Source: Cladochytrium replicatum
Taxonomy: Eukaryota > Chytridiomycota > Chytridiomycetes > Cladochytriales > Cladochytriaceae
Assembly (NCBI GenBank): GCA_025526935.1
Contig: JAHLKD010000117.1
Location: 1 to 64,000 of the forward strand
Direction of reading: 5' to 3'
DNA: 64,000 nucleotides
Shown piece by piece: positions 34,543 through 45,068 of this stretch (position 1 is its first letter; every line of letters begins with the position of its first letter). Made by a program: the position numbers and the translations under genes. The notes below the pieces were generated by a model, which was given only the letters and a program-made list of their open reading frames with translations, made no database searches and was not told where the DNA came from.

Positions 34543-35717
34543 GCTTCCGTTTTTAACGATGCCGTCGGTGAAGCACTATACAGGTTGGTTTGGGCCTCCT
34601 GTCGAAAGGCACCGAGTACTTGTTTGTTTTGAGATTAGGAGCTGGTATTCAGCGATCTTTTCTTTAAAAAATGATGATTTGATCGGAAGAAACACATCAA
34701 TCACAACCAATCCGGTTACTGGATTTGGTCTCTTGATAAATACGAAATCACTGAATGGGAACTGAAGAGTTTAATAGCTATTGTGCTGCTCCATGACCCC
34801 AATATTATTTATAATTTTTGATGTGACTTATCACTGCACCCACCCTACCTGATACTCCAGCGTGTGCGAAACGAACCCAAAAATACGGACCGTCGTAAAT
34901 TACCTTGCTTTCTAAAGTTATCTAAAATAGCCTAGTTTGATGCAAAGCACCAAATAAAAATAAAATTCCAGTTTCAGTTTACAGAAGAAATAGCGAATGA
35001 AAAGGCACAAAAGCAATAATGTCTGATCCAAAAAAACTTACAAAGGAGGAAATGCAAAGAGATGAATCAGTGCATCTGCCTACACTCATTGCAAGGTCTT
35101 AGGATGTATCGTACATCTCTGGTGTTTCCGCATCTTGCTGCTCAACTTGTACACCGGTGCAAAGGGTAGCCCCACCAAACAATCGAGCACTTTAAGCACA
35201 TCCTTAGCACCCACCCCCGCTGATCCCTTGCACCCCAGCAAAATTCTGGCCCCGGATATTTCTCTGCTCACCGAGCTTGTGTTTGGAGGGCTCACCACAA
35301 AGTACCTAGAACGCTCAGTCCCCCATGAGCTATCGATGTCTTTGGTTCCATCTTGTACGCCCACTTCCAGTCCGACCAGAAGACTGGGGACCCCAAAACC
35401 TTCAAGTTGTCTCATGCAGGCACGCTTGATGCAGAACGGTGTCCACGCTATACCCATCTACACTGCATGCCGTCATGAACGTCCTGGGACGATAAAAACG
35501 AGGGAGACGCTGCGGAGTGTGCTGCAGACGAAGTTGACCCTTTATGGCAGTGGTTTGAGAAGTCCCCTTACGAAATCGGTTGCGACGAGCTGCGCGATAA
35601 GTTTGAATGACGTAAAAGTCACAAATAGAGTATTGAACATTGTTTCTTGCTTGGGCTTCCACATATCGGCCCCTTTCACAACCACTTTTGAAACTATCGG
35701 AAGGGCTTGGGGCTGCC
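34543..35717. other. unassigned region with possible minus-strand coding fragments
   Basis: 34543-35085 is AT-rich, with no gene seen. From 35086 to about 35874 the minus strand has several open frames (35086-35457, 35402-35737, 35542-35874), some with protein-like sequence (VLKVLDCLVGLPFAPVYKLS; FVTFTSFKLIAQLVATDF). I could not join them into a convincing gene or recognise a family. A plus-strand frame (35135-35752) is probably their shadow. Confidence 0.35.
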
Positions 35718-36375
35718 ATGAAGATTTTTGCGACCAACTTCCTGAAACCTGACCCGTCCCACAGGGTGAAGCGCGCGCCGCCTTTCGGTCAGCGGTGCCA
35801 TCAACCGCTCGCCTACTACACAATCTCGTCTTCTCCAACGGAGAGATGAAGGAGATTCGTCTCCCTTCTGACATGCAGGAAGAGAAGGACTATGAGTTGC
35901 TCGATGCCGGAACGGACAACAACCAGGCCTCGTACCCGTTGGCAAGGCAGGGTCGTGCAAGTGTTTGCGATCGATTAATGAAAATCGAACACTAAATGTA
36001 CTTTCAGGGTGTGGACGTCTCGTTCTGCTTCGATGCTTCTGTTGACGTCGAGCACAATATGTAATCAATAGGGTTGTCTGGAACGTTTTTTTTCCTAATC
36101 TGTTTGTTTCCCACTGTCACCGTTGACATTTAGAAGTTCCTCGCGTTCAGTTGAAACTCCCCGTCCCCCTCGAAGTCCCTGCCGAGAAACGAACCGGTAT
36201 GCTAGGTTTTCCACGTCAAAGCCCTCGGCGGTCTCGGGCCACACGACGAGCCGCTGCGGAGCAAGACATGACCGTGTTCTACATGCCCATGCTCCTGAAC
36301 CCTAAGAAGCCCCAGTTTGGACCGAGCGAGTACATCTTCACACAGCTCGTGTACAAGCCCGAGGATATGAGTTGA
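35718..36375 (+). pseudogene. PLA2/lysophospholipase B-like C-terminal fragment
   Basis: Joined exons read LPSDMQEEKDYELLDAGTDN, then RQGVDVSFCFDASVD, followed by KLPVPLEVPAEKRTG and a tail VFYMPMLL..PSEYIFTQLVYKPEDM. This resembles the region of the catalytic Asp and following strands in cytosolic PLA2 / fungal phospholipase B (DGG..PL..PxRxVDVIFAxDSSAD). Introns can be placed at about 35952-36008 and 36064-36131. The N-terminal half with the GxSGS nucleophile elbow is not found upstream, so it is either a truncated relic or a diverged stand-alone gene. The assignment rests on pattern only. Confidence 0.4.
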
Positions 36376-37088
36376 AGTTTGGATGTTTTGAGTAAGCTTG
36401 AGAGAGGACTTGCCGATGTAGGTCGCTGGGCTCGCGAAATGCGCGTACGAGAACATGATCGACTGGGGACTCTATCCGCGCCACGCTCAAGAGGTCTGAG
36501 AGGGGAAGAGCGCCAAGCGCACTCGCGGCAGCTACTGTTTTGGCCAGAGATCGATTTCTAGTTCTGATCTGATTGCAGCGCTTTTTGGGGGGGAAGCTTG
36601 TTTAATGGGCTCGTTTTGCTTTTGTTTCCGCGGGCAATCAATCGTCAGGGTTATTTTCTTTTGTTTCCTTGGGCAATCGTTATCATGACTTGTGCTTGCG
36701 AAATGATTCTTGCTCAATGTACGGGTGGTCCTCATGAGATGCCCCCAGTTCTTCGACCGTCTTTGATCAGTGTCAGTGGCGGTGGAGATGAAATAAATAA
36801 GAGACATATTAACACTTTCGGTCAGACCATCATCCGGACTCAGCCAGGAATATTGTTGCAATAATGTCGTTTTCTAGGAGCTTTAATAAATAAGTCATAT
36901 GGCTGCTAGCAAAGAGCACTATTAAATTACCCGAAGATCTCATGAAAAGGAGTTGTGATGCGGGCCAGGTATTTGCCGGGCGTCTGGAGTGCCTGCCATG
37001 TGGGAAAACAATTTTCATCCACAAATCATCAAGAAACTTTTCTGATAAACAGAGAAAGCAATCGTCCGAACCTTGAATACAGCCACCA
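36376..37088. other. no supported gene
   Basis: About 710 bp with only short frames. Two copies of a TTTGTTTCC..GGGCAATC word pair occur near 36622 and 36662. It holds the promoter of the first 7-TM gene. Confidence 0.4.
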
Positions 37089-38616
37089 ATGGACCCAGTC
37101 GTGTTGGTGCTTCTGTTCATCGGGCTCCTCAGCGCCGTCATTCTCTGCTTTGCGCTGTATTGGCACTACACTTCCCTCTACCACTCCCCACATTTCCGGT
37201 CCAGGCCGTTCCGGATTCTCTCGTCCGTCATGGCGCTGGGTCTGCTTGTGCCGACGCTGATGTTCCGGACGGTGGACGTGGTGCTGCTCGCGGTGTACTT
37301 CCCGGATCAGGTCGGGAAGTCGAATGGGTTGAGGCACTTGCGGTGGGACCTTGGCGCGGTGGAGTTTGTGAACTCGTTGATGATGGTGCTTGGAGACGTG
37401 CTTCTATGTCACTCTGGTAAGTATCTGGCTTCTAAAATGTATCAAATTCGTATAGAGCTCATTTTATCATATGCATCTGGAACTTTGTCAACCGCCCGCA
37501 CTCGGATTCAGCATATTGGTATGTAAATTTTCTCCGCATACCCCCGACGAATCCACTTACCCACTTTCCATTCCGAAAAGCTACCTCTTGGTGCTCATGG
37601 ACCGCTACTACGCCTTCCGCGAAATCCTCCCCCTCGGCAAATCCGTGCACTTCCGCCGGTTCCTCGTCGTCCTCTACGCACTCCTCTACCTCTTCTACTA
37701 CGTCCAATTCACGCTGGTGAATGGCTCACATACTGCGCCGTACAACACCTCCGAGCAGATCCTGATCTCGCTGTCGAGGATCACGTCCTACCTCGCCATC
37801 GCAGCGTTCGATCTCTGGCTCTCGATTAGCCTGTGCGGCGCGGCGTTCTCAGCGACGTCGCTGGACTTTTTCGAGCAGAATCCGATGGTGTCGCCTTATA
37901 GGACGACGGTGGAGGACGAGAGCACGCGGAGCTGGTCGCTGCCGAAACAGCTGGGAATGAGGAGGTTTGGGGTCTGGACGTCGTTTGTGGGGTACCATAC
38001 GGCTTCGGAGGGGGAGTCCGAAGGCGGGATGTACAGTTCGTTCCCGTTGCAAGATGTGAGTGTTGATGAGTGGGAGGTGCTTGAAATTGAAAACAAAAAC
38101 AAAACTCATTCGTATATTTGGATTTGTTTGTAGCCACCAGCTGCACACTTTCCTCGAAACTTTGCGTCCCTGAACCGCTCCAGACCGATATCATCCGTCA
38201 TTCCACTCACACAACCACAAAGCGCCTCGTTGATCCCCCATCGTCCTTTCTCACCGCCGTTCCCACCAACACCGGAACCCAACACCACTCTTCCACGACC
38301 GCAACGTCACAGTCCCACACCCTTCCGATCTCGTCGTCGACCGATCTCGATCCTCGCAGCTGTCACGCGGTCCCCGCCGCACCGGCACACGCTCACACTC
38401 CTGATTTGCGCACTGCTGACGGATGTGTTTGCGGTGTTCCTGTTTGTGAGCCACCTGATGATCAGGGATCTGAGACCCTATGCTGCAGTTCTAGAGTACG
38501 TCGCGTCGTGTGCAGTCGCAATACATATCTCGATCGCGGTGTTTTTGATGCATAGCTTCAAGGACGTGGTCGTGTCGAATCGTGGTGGTGGGAAGGGGAG
38601 GCCAGTCACTGCATGA
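37089..38616 (+). CDS. 7-TM GPCR-like protein, copy A of tandem triplet
   Basis: Exons 37089-37416, 37512-37518 (7 nt), 37581-38055 and 38134-38616 give 430 residues with exact phase. Hydrophobic helices in order: LVLLFIGLLSAVILCFALY; ALGLLVPTLMFRTVDVVLLA; MVLGDVLLCHSAYCYLLVLM ending in DRYY; FLVVLYALLYLFYYVQFTLV; ITSYLAIAAFDLWLSISLCG; TLTLLICALLTDVFAVFLFV; EYVASCAVAIHISIAVFLM. A DRY triplet thus sits at the inner end of TM3, and a ~170-residue Ser/Pro-rich loop separates TM5 from TM6, as in rhodopsin-type GPCRs. No signal peptide. I cannot name the family; a non-receptor 7-TM role is possible. Confidence 0.75.
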
Positions 38617-39051
38617 TGATTTTCCCCAGGTGGAGCGGGCTATTGTGTTCGCCTCATCTTTTGTTTTTGCACATATTATTTTCTGTAAATAGTAGACATG
38701 GAAGCTCCGAAGCTCTCTCTAATGTGTCTATCTTTGCGAGCATCGTTTAATTCTGTACATGGATTGATGGCTCCAAAGACATAAGCTCTCTATATTGTAG
38801 CTAGACAAATCTGCGGGATGTGCCTAACTGTGTGTCGGCCGGATCTTGGTGATTTTAACTCAGATTGAAAGCTCCGTTGAAGATTCACCAAATCTGCTGA
38901 TAAGCCATTTTAACTACTTGATCTGTCCGATTCCTGCATGTTTGGCTGGCCACCGAGCCACCAAAGATCGGCAAAATGTGGTACGTAAATTTTTTTTGTT
39001 TTTTTTTGTGTGTTTATTAACACAAATTAGCCCCCGCACCAGTAGAAGTTA
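38617..39051. other. intergenic between copies A and B
   Basis: 435 bp. It contains an imperfect direct repeat (ATGGAAGCTCCGAAGCTCTC near 38698 and ATGGCTCCAAAGACATAAGC near 38767). No gene is seen. Confidence 0.4.
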
Positions 39052-40542
39052 ATGGATGCCGTGGTGGTCACAATCTTGGTGATCGGGATCCTCGCCATCA
39101 TTCTCCTGTGCGCGACCGTGCTGAAGCATCGCAAGTCCCTCTTCCGGATAGCAACCAACAATCGGTTCCACGTACTTTCCACAGTGACTCTTGTGCTTCT
39201 GATTCCGGAGCAACTTGCACGTGCAACCGAATTTATTGCGTTGATCGCATATAACCCGGAGGGAGTTGGAAAGTCCGCGAACTCGAGGCCGCTACAGTGG
39301 GATCAGGGTACTCCAGAATGGGTTCGGTCGTTCGCGTTGGTGGTGGGGGATATACTTCAGACCGTGGTTGGTAAGCAGGACTATATCAATGTGAACGAGT
39401 TTGGTTGACCTGACCATTCATGCTCATGGCTACTTTTGGCGGTCATTATAAAAGCTCATTGGTGAGGATCATGTGAAGCTTTCTCTAATATGTGGATGCT
39501 CACAAGGAAACTGTTACTAAGCTACGTTCTGGTTCTTCTCGATCGTTACTATGTATTTAGGTAAATTCTTGTCTTGTAACTTGTCGTGCATGTATTCTGA
39601 CACATTTAATAACAGACCGTACCTTCCCTTCGGCAACTCCGTCGTCTTTCGTCGATCACTCTACGGCTTTTTCATCCTCATGTTTATCTTTTCCTTCTCC
39701 CATTTCATCCTGATGAACAGCCGGAAAACCTCGTTCAGCATGTCGGAGCAATTATCGATTATGCTCGCGAGGTCCCTGCCCTTTGTCGCCATCGCTGCTT
39801 TTGACCTTTTTGTGTCCATCTTTGTGTGCAGAGCGGCGTTCTCGACTACGTCGCTCGAGTACTGGGAAAACCGACTCGCTGCTCCTAATAGGTCGACGAC
39901 GGGTGAGACAGAGGAGGAACAAGCATGGTCGTTGCAGAAGAGGCCGAACTTGCGAAAGTTTAATGCTTCCTCGTCCATCATTGGTGTGCATGCACCTTCA
40001 CCCATCCCAGATACCGTAGCAGAAGGAAGGTCAATGAACTCGGTCCAACTTAAGGAGGTAGTACCAATCAGAACATATTGAAAGATGGAGTTGTACTGAG
40101 TAGCTATTTCGCGTAGGTGGTGGGCTCGCACCCATCTCAAGGTGGATCATTGCAACTATCCCCAATATCTCCTCCTCCAACATTCCCAACAATTGCACCT
40201 CCTTCCCCAAGCTCACCACCATTATCCCGACAACATTCGCGGCGATCCTCACACGCGCCATTTAATCGTTTCCCAACAAAGCGCGGCAAACTTGCTCGCT
40301 TTACGTCCATTGTAAAATCTCAGCCGCATCGCTACACCTTGATACTTCTCACGGCAGCGCTTTTGACGGATCTTATTGGAGTCTTTCTGTATGTGAGCGG
40401 CGCCATCTTTCCTGCACTACTTTCCTATTCTTATGCGCTGGAGTATGCTGTCTCGTGCGCGGTGACGATACATATATCCATTGCGGTGTTTTTGATGCAG
40501 AGCTTCAAGGATGTTGTAAACGTTTCTATTGTGGGACATTGA
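39052..40542 (+). CDS. 7-TM GPCR-like protein, copy B of tandem triplet
   Basis: Exons 39052-39370, 39455-39461 (7 nt), 39522-39560, 39616-40057 and 40117-40542 give 410 residues. It is paralogous to copies A and C over the whole length: MDAVVVTILVIGILAI start, LVLLDRYYVFR at the end of TM3, RPYLPFGNSVVFRR, AAFSTTSLEYWEN after TM5, SQPHRYTLILLTAALLTD at TM6 and VFLMQSFKDVVN at the end. The A-H-C codons at the TM3 junction come only from the 7-nt exon. It has the fullest intron set of the three. The third inner loop is poorly conserved except for WSLQKRPNLRKF. Confidence 0.75.
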
Positions 40543-40836
40543 CGAGAGAATTAGTTTGTGTTGAAGTGTAAAGATTGACCGAAGAAAATATGCGAAACTT
40601 CAAAGTAATCTTCAACCAATTCATGGTTCTAAAATTGATCTCCCCTCCTACCACTTCTACCACGAACCACAAATTTGTTCATAGGGTTCTGGTGGGCTCA
40701 AAGATTCAGCCCACGAAGAATACGATGCCCCCAACAAATTATAATGGACCCTTCTGTATCATTTCATAAACGTCGTGCCCACCATACCCCAAATCCACAC
40801 CACATTTAAATTCAAAATCGTGAAATGAATCAGACG

Positions 40837-42144
40837 ATGGACCCAGTAGTTGCTATCCTTCTCGCCGTTGGAATCTCCACAATCCCAATTCTCTGCGGCA
40901 CCCTCATCCACTTCCGGAAATCCATCTTTGGCAAACACAAAACAACACCACAAGCAACCACACCCAGCCCATTCCGTTTCGTATCCGGTCTGACGCTGCT
41001 GCTACTTTTACCGACGCTTCTCTTCAGAACCGCGGCAATAGTGCTTCTAATCGTGTACTTTCCAGAAGAGATACGGATATCGACAAATCTGAGACGGATG
41101 CAGTTGAGCTGGGACCGCGGTGTGGAGGGCTATGTGACGTCGATTGTGATGATAATTGGGGACGTGATACAGCCCACAGCCGGTGGGTGATAAGGCTGCC
41201 GTGGTGAATCTGAGGGTACTGATAAAATTTTCCCACCTTGTCATCAATGCTCGGTGAATCAGCCTACTGGTGAGGGAATGCAAGGCAAACAACGATCTTC
41301 AATCTGAATGCATGAACCAGCTATTTTCTAGTTCTTTTGGATCGCTATCACGTATTCAGGTAGGAAGAATCACACATTTACCGCACCTGATCCTCATGGA
41401 TCCATCTACCGAAGATCATACCTTCCCCTCGGCAGATCCGTGATCTTCTGGTGGTTCCTCCTCGTATTCTTCACCCTCATCTACCTCTTCGGTTTCACTC
41501 AGTTCATCGTCATGAACAATGCCCACACGGAGCCATTCACTCCAAAGGAACAGCTCTACCTCGCCCTAACGCGCTCGCTTACCTACGTCACGGTCGCGAT
41601 TCTGGATTTGTGGGTTTCGCTTTTCGTGTGCAGAGCGGCGTTCTCAACGACGTCGCTGGAGTACTGGGAGCGGCATCTTCCAGGGTCGTCGCGGGAAGGG
41701 TGGAACCATGAGAATCGGAGCGACAGCTGGTCTTTGCAGAAACGCCCAAATCTAAGGAACTTCGTTGCAAGCCCGGTGGAGGGATCGGGGACGTCGTCAC
41801 TCGGGGCAGCCGCATCTCCAAATGGTGCCCCGCAAATAGCGTCGCCAGAACCTGCCCTGTCGCTCTACTCCAACAAGCGCAGAATCCACCCTGTATCGCT
41901 CATGGCCGCGATCTCGAGATCTCCGCCGCACAGGTACACACTCACCCTCCTCATCGCCGCGCTGCTCACGGACGCAATCGGCGTGTTCCTCTACATGAGC
42001 CATTTGGTCATAAAGGACCTGAGGCCATATACGTCCGCGATCGAGTACGTCTCGTCGTGTACCGTCACGATGCACATTTCGATCGCGGTGTTTCTGATGA
42101 GGAGTTTCAAGGATGTTGTGAATCTATCGACTGGATCTCAGTAG
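40837..42144 (+). CDS. 7-TM GPCR-like protein, copy C of tandem triplet
   Basis: Exons 40837-41182, 41263-41269 (7 nt), 41321-41359 and 41415-42144 give 373 residues. The start at 40837 (MDPVVAI) was preferred over 40825 because it matches copies A and B. Helices and landmarks correspond one to one: LVLLDRYHVFR, AAFSTTSLEYWER, WSLQKRPNLRNF, SPPHRYTLTLLIAALLTD and VFLMRSFKDVVN. The last intron of copies A and B is absent and the third loop is shorter. The LRPY..IEYVSSC segment before TM7 is shared with copy A. Expression and ligand are unknown. Confidence 0.75.
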
Positions 42145-42874
42145 ACTCGCTTTTGCGTTATGTTCTCTCCTCTTGAAAATCTGTTACGAGACAAAGCCGT
42201 TGCACAAGCAAAGAGATTGTTTCGTTATAATTCTGCGAGGGTACTTTTCATCCCACTTATTTTGTTCGGTTTATACCTTTTCCCCATTTTTTTTGTTCTG
42301 CCCAAGCATCTGTATGTGTAATTGCCAATAACCCAAATGGAGACTAGCGAGCGGAAAATTGAGTGCATTTCAAACAAATCGTGATGCCTTTTATACAGTA
42401 GTCCCAACCGAGCGTGTGCCTTTTTGTTCAGCGTTTCATGGAAGGATGGAAAGAGAGCTCTGCATTGGTGTTCCGAAATCATAATTCCAGCCCCAGTAAT
42501 AGCGTATATCAGTTTGCTGCAGTTAAACCAGCTCGTTGTTGAATTGTGCAGCTTTTCGGTCTAGCCTCGCGGTGCTAATGATTTCCTTGGAGCAAACTCC
42601 AACGTTCAGAGCAGAGTGTGTGCGCAATCCAAACTTCAATAAGCTCCCATACGCCAACCATCGGATCGGTGTACAGATTGAACATTCAGTGTAAAGAAAA
42701 GATCTAAACTAATCACTCCGCTGTGTCTCTGTACCGCTGTTTTCTTGTTCATAGCAAAACTCTAGGTATGTATAGATATGTATTCGCTATGTAATAATTG
42801 CAGCAAATCCGTCCCCGCAAAAGAGAAGCACAATCATAAACAAATATCAATACAGATAAAGCTCTGCGCTGTAA
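42145..42874. other. intergenic, convergent ends
   Basis: 730 bp between the stop of copy C (plus) and the stop of the zinc-cluster gene (minus). AT-rich; no gene or RNA recognised. It should hold both 3' UTRs. Confidence 0.4.
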
Positions 42875-44899
42875 CTACCTCCCACTACCACCAGCCCCCT
42901 CCACTCTCACAACAATAGCCCCTCTCCTCTGCTCCTCCAAACTCGGCGCGATGACGGGTAAAAAATGTCCCACAACACAAACAGGCTTGCCCTCCGTGTC
43001 CCTCCTAACCGTAAGCGAGCACGTACACCGCACCATCCCCTCCTCCTCTTCTTCTTCTCCTTCCTCCTCCTCCTCCTCTTCCTGCCAAATCATGAAGACC
43101 CCGCTGGTCGGATCAAACCCGGTCTCACTCCTCCTCCTCTTCCTCCTCCACCTTGCCTTCTTCAGTCCCACGGCCATGATCACAGCCTTCTGCGCCGGGT
43201 TCCCCGCGACCTCGGCCATCTTTTCAAAGTACGCGACCAGACTCTCCTCGTCCAGCAGATCGTGCAGGTGCATGGCGCGCAGGGCGTCCGTGGAGGACCA
43301 CACAAGGTTCGCGAGGGGCTGGTTTGCGCGCAGGATGCGTGCGCCGGAGGGGTCCCAGAGCGCCGCCGGGATGCCCATGGCCGCGAAGGCGTGGTCGTGT
43401 TCGAGGGCGTGGCGGTCGAGGAGGGCCGGGGATGGAGTGGGGAGGGAGGCGAGCGCGATCTGGATGCGTTGGCGGGAGAGGGCTGTGAGGGAGGCCGGGA
43501 GGGGCGGGGGTTGGGTCGGTTGGGGTGGGAGGAGGCCTGCGGCGCGTTTGGAGGTGAGGATTGTGTCGAGGCGGGTGGAGAGGGGGAGGGAGGTTGGGAT
43601 TGTGTCGCCGGCGGCGGTGAGGAGGGATTGTTCGAGGTGGGTGTAGGGGCATGTGTCGCAGCGCGCCGAGGGGTCGGAGGAGCCCGGACAGGTGGTGGTG
43701 TGGGGGTGTTTTGGAGGCGTGGGGCGGGAGGTTTGCGTCGGGTTGGGGGGTTGGTGGGGTTTGACGGGGTCGGAGGGGGCAGTGACGGCGGCGCGCCAGA
43801 GGTCGGTGAGGGAGGTGAGGTCGAGGCCGGTTGCGAGGGAGGTGGAAGGGGTGTCGGGGAGGATCGGGGTGCCGAAGAGGGAGGCGGTTGCTAGGGCAAA
43901 GTCGGGGTAAAGTTGGGCGAGGCATTGGGAGGGCGGGAGCGAAGCCGTTGTGGTTGGGGTGGACCAGGAGGTTGAAAAGTCGTTGAATAAGGGAGTCGAG
44001 GTTGAGGTAGTTATGGGTGGAGGTGGGGGGAGGAGAGCGGCTGAAAGGGACTCGAGGGTTTTCTGCAGGAGATCCGGGTCCATGAAGTTGTGAGGATAGT
44101 TTGCGTCCGGGAGAGGGGGGAGGGCAAATGCGGACGGGTCGAAGACGTCGAGGAAGGATTCTGTAGGGTTGGGCTGGTTCGGTTGCGGCGCGATGGCAAA
44201 CGCATCGAGGGCGGATACGGACGACGTTGAAGAAGGTAAATGCTGTGGAAGTGGAGGCACAGATGGTTCTGCCGATCGCACCGATGGTGTTGGGGTAAGT
44301 TTCTTCAGGATTGGGGATGCAATGGACAGAGCCGGCGACGCCGCGTTCAAAGCGCGCTTCGATCGCCCCGCCGAAGACTTTGAAAGCGTCGAAAAGTTTG
44401 CCGTGCTGATCACCACAGGCCCATTTTGCCCTGCGACGACTACTGCCCTCGAGGGTTTGGTGGGCAAAAGCGGGACGAGCGACGGCAGGATTCTCTGCTC
44501 TTTCGGCGGCGCCGGGCGGATGTTCACGGGACAAGTGACGCATCGCGACGAGGCAGCGGTGCCGGCGTTTGAAACGAGGTCGGATTTCTTGGGGGCATCA
44601 GTGCAGAGGTGGGCCTGGTTTCGTTTCACGCAGCGAGCGCAGGGCCGGACGTCGTCGCACGACATATGGGCTTTTCTGCAGGGAATACAGGCCTGGCAGA
44701 CTTTGCGTCGCTTGCACTCTTTCGGAGTGAGACCCGAGTCGCAGAGGGGTTCGGCATCTTGAGCTGGGGTTGGCGGGGTTGGCGACGGGGAGGTGTATTG
44801 CTTGAGGGGGAACAGACCGGAGAGATCCTCGATTGCGAGCAGCGGACACGAGTCGTTGGTAGCACAGTCGTTGGAATGCGAGTGGGAGAGCGAGGACAT
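42875..44899 (-). CDS. Zn2Cys6 transcription factor with PAS-like end, Ert1/AcuK-type
   Basis: A single exon of 674 residues. A fungal zinc cluster lies near residues 68-100: VCQACIPCRKAHMSCDD, then RPCARCVKRNQAHLC (C-x2-C-x6-C-x5-C-x2-C-x8-C). KAH..C plus RPC.RC.KR is characteristic of the Ert1/Rds2/AcuK branch, which activates gluconeogenic genes in ascomycetes. A long Pro/Ser/Thr-rich middle follows. A C-terminal PAS-like domain (MGIPAALWDPSGARILRAN) contains an acidic tract of about 20 Glu. The segment is very GC-rich and codon-biased, which produces long spurious frames on both strands. Target genes here are unknown. Confidence 0.75.
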   Translation of the reverse strand: MSSLSHSHSNDCATNDSCPLLAIEDLSGLFPLKQYTSPSPTPPTPAQDAEPLCDSGLTPKECKRRKVCQACIPCRKAHMSCDDVRPCARCVKRNQAHLCTDAPKKSDLVSNAGTAASSRCVTCPVNIRPAPPKEQRILPSLVPLLPTKPSRAVVVAGQNGPVVISTANFSTLSKSSAGRSKRALNAASPALSIASPILKKLTPTPSVRSAEPSVPPLPQHLPSSTSSVSALDAFAIAPQPNQPNPTESFLDVFDPSAFALPPLPDANYPHNFMDPDLLQKTLESLSAALLPPPPPITTSTSTPLFNDFSTSWSTPTTTASLPPSQCLAQLYPDFALATASLFGTPILPDTPSTSLATGLDLTSLTDLWRAAVTAPSDPVKPHQPPNPTQTSRPTPPKHPHTTTCPGSSDPSARCDTCPYTHLEQSLLTAAGDTIPTSLPLSTRLDTILTSKRAAGLLPPQPTQPPPLPASLTALSRQRIQIALASLPTPSPALLDRHALEHDHAFAAMGIPAALWDPSGARILRANQPLANLVWSSTDALRAMHLHDLLDEESLVAYFEKMAEVAGNPAQKAVIMAVGLKKARWRRKRRRSETGFDPTSGVFMIWQEEEEEEEGEEEEEEGMVRCTCSLTVRRDTEGKPVCVVGHFLPVIAPSLEEQRRGAIVVRVEGAGGSGR

Positions 44900-45068
44900 T
44901 TTGGAAAAATAAAGTTAAAAAATAGTGATAAATTGATGCAGGAAGTGATGCAGATGGGTGGCTGTGGAGGGGACATGAGTCGGTCAGTTTGGGAGTGAGT
45001 GGGTCATTCCGCGTGTGAGTGGGTCACGTTGGTGCACAGCTTTTCAATCGGTTTGGTTTGCACCAACG
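44900..45068. promoter_or_regulatory. 169-bp divergent promoter
   Basis: The starts of the zinc-cluster gene (minus) and Nop9 (plus) are 169 bp apart. The sequence contains a near-duplicate of GTGAGTGGGTCA (about 44994 and 45013). Confidence 0.45.

Noticed and set aside
42951-44543. Long plus-strand and second minus-strand frames (up to 439 codons) over the zinc-cluster gene
   Set aside because: They arise from the strong GC bias of the real gene, are highly repetitive in composition (Pro/Arg or Gly/Glu) and hold no motif, while the 674-residue frame has the zinc cluster and PAS-like end.
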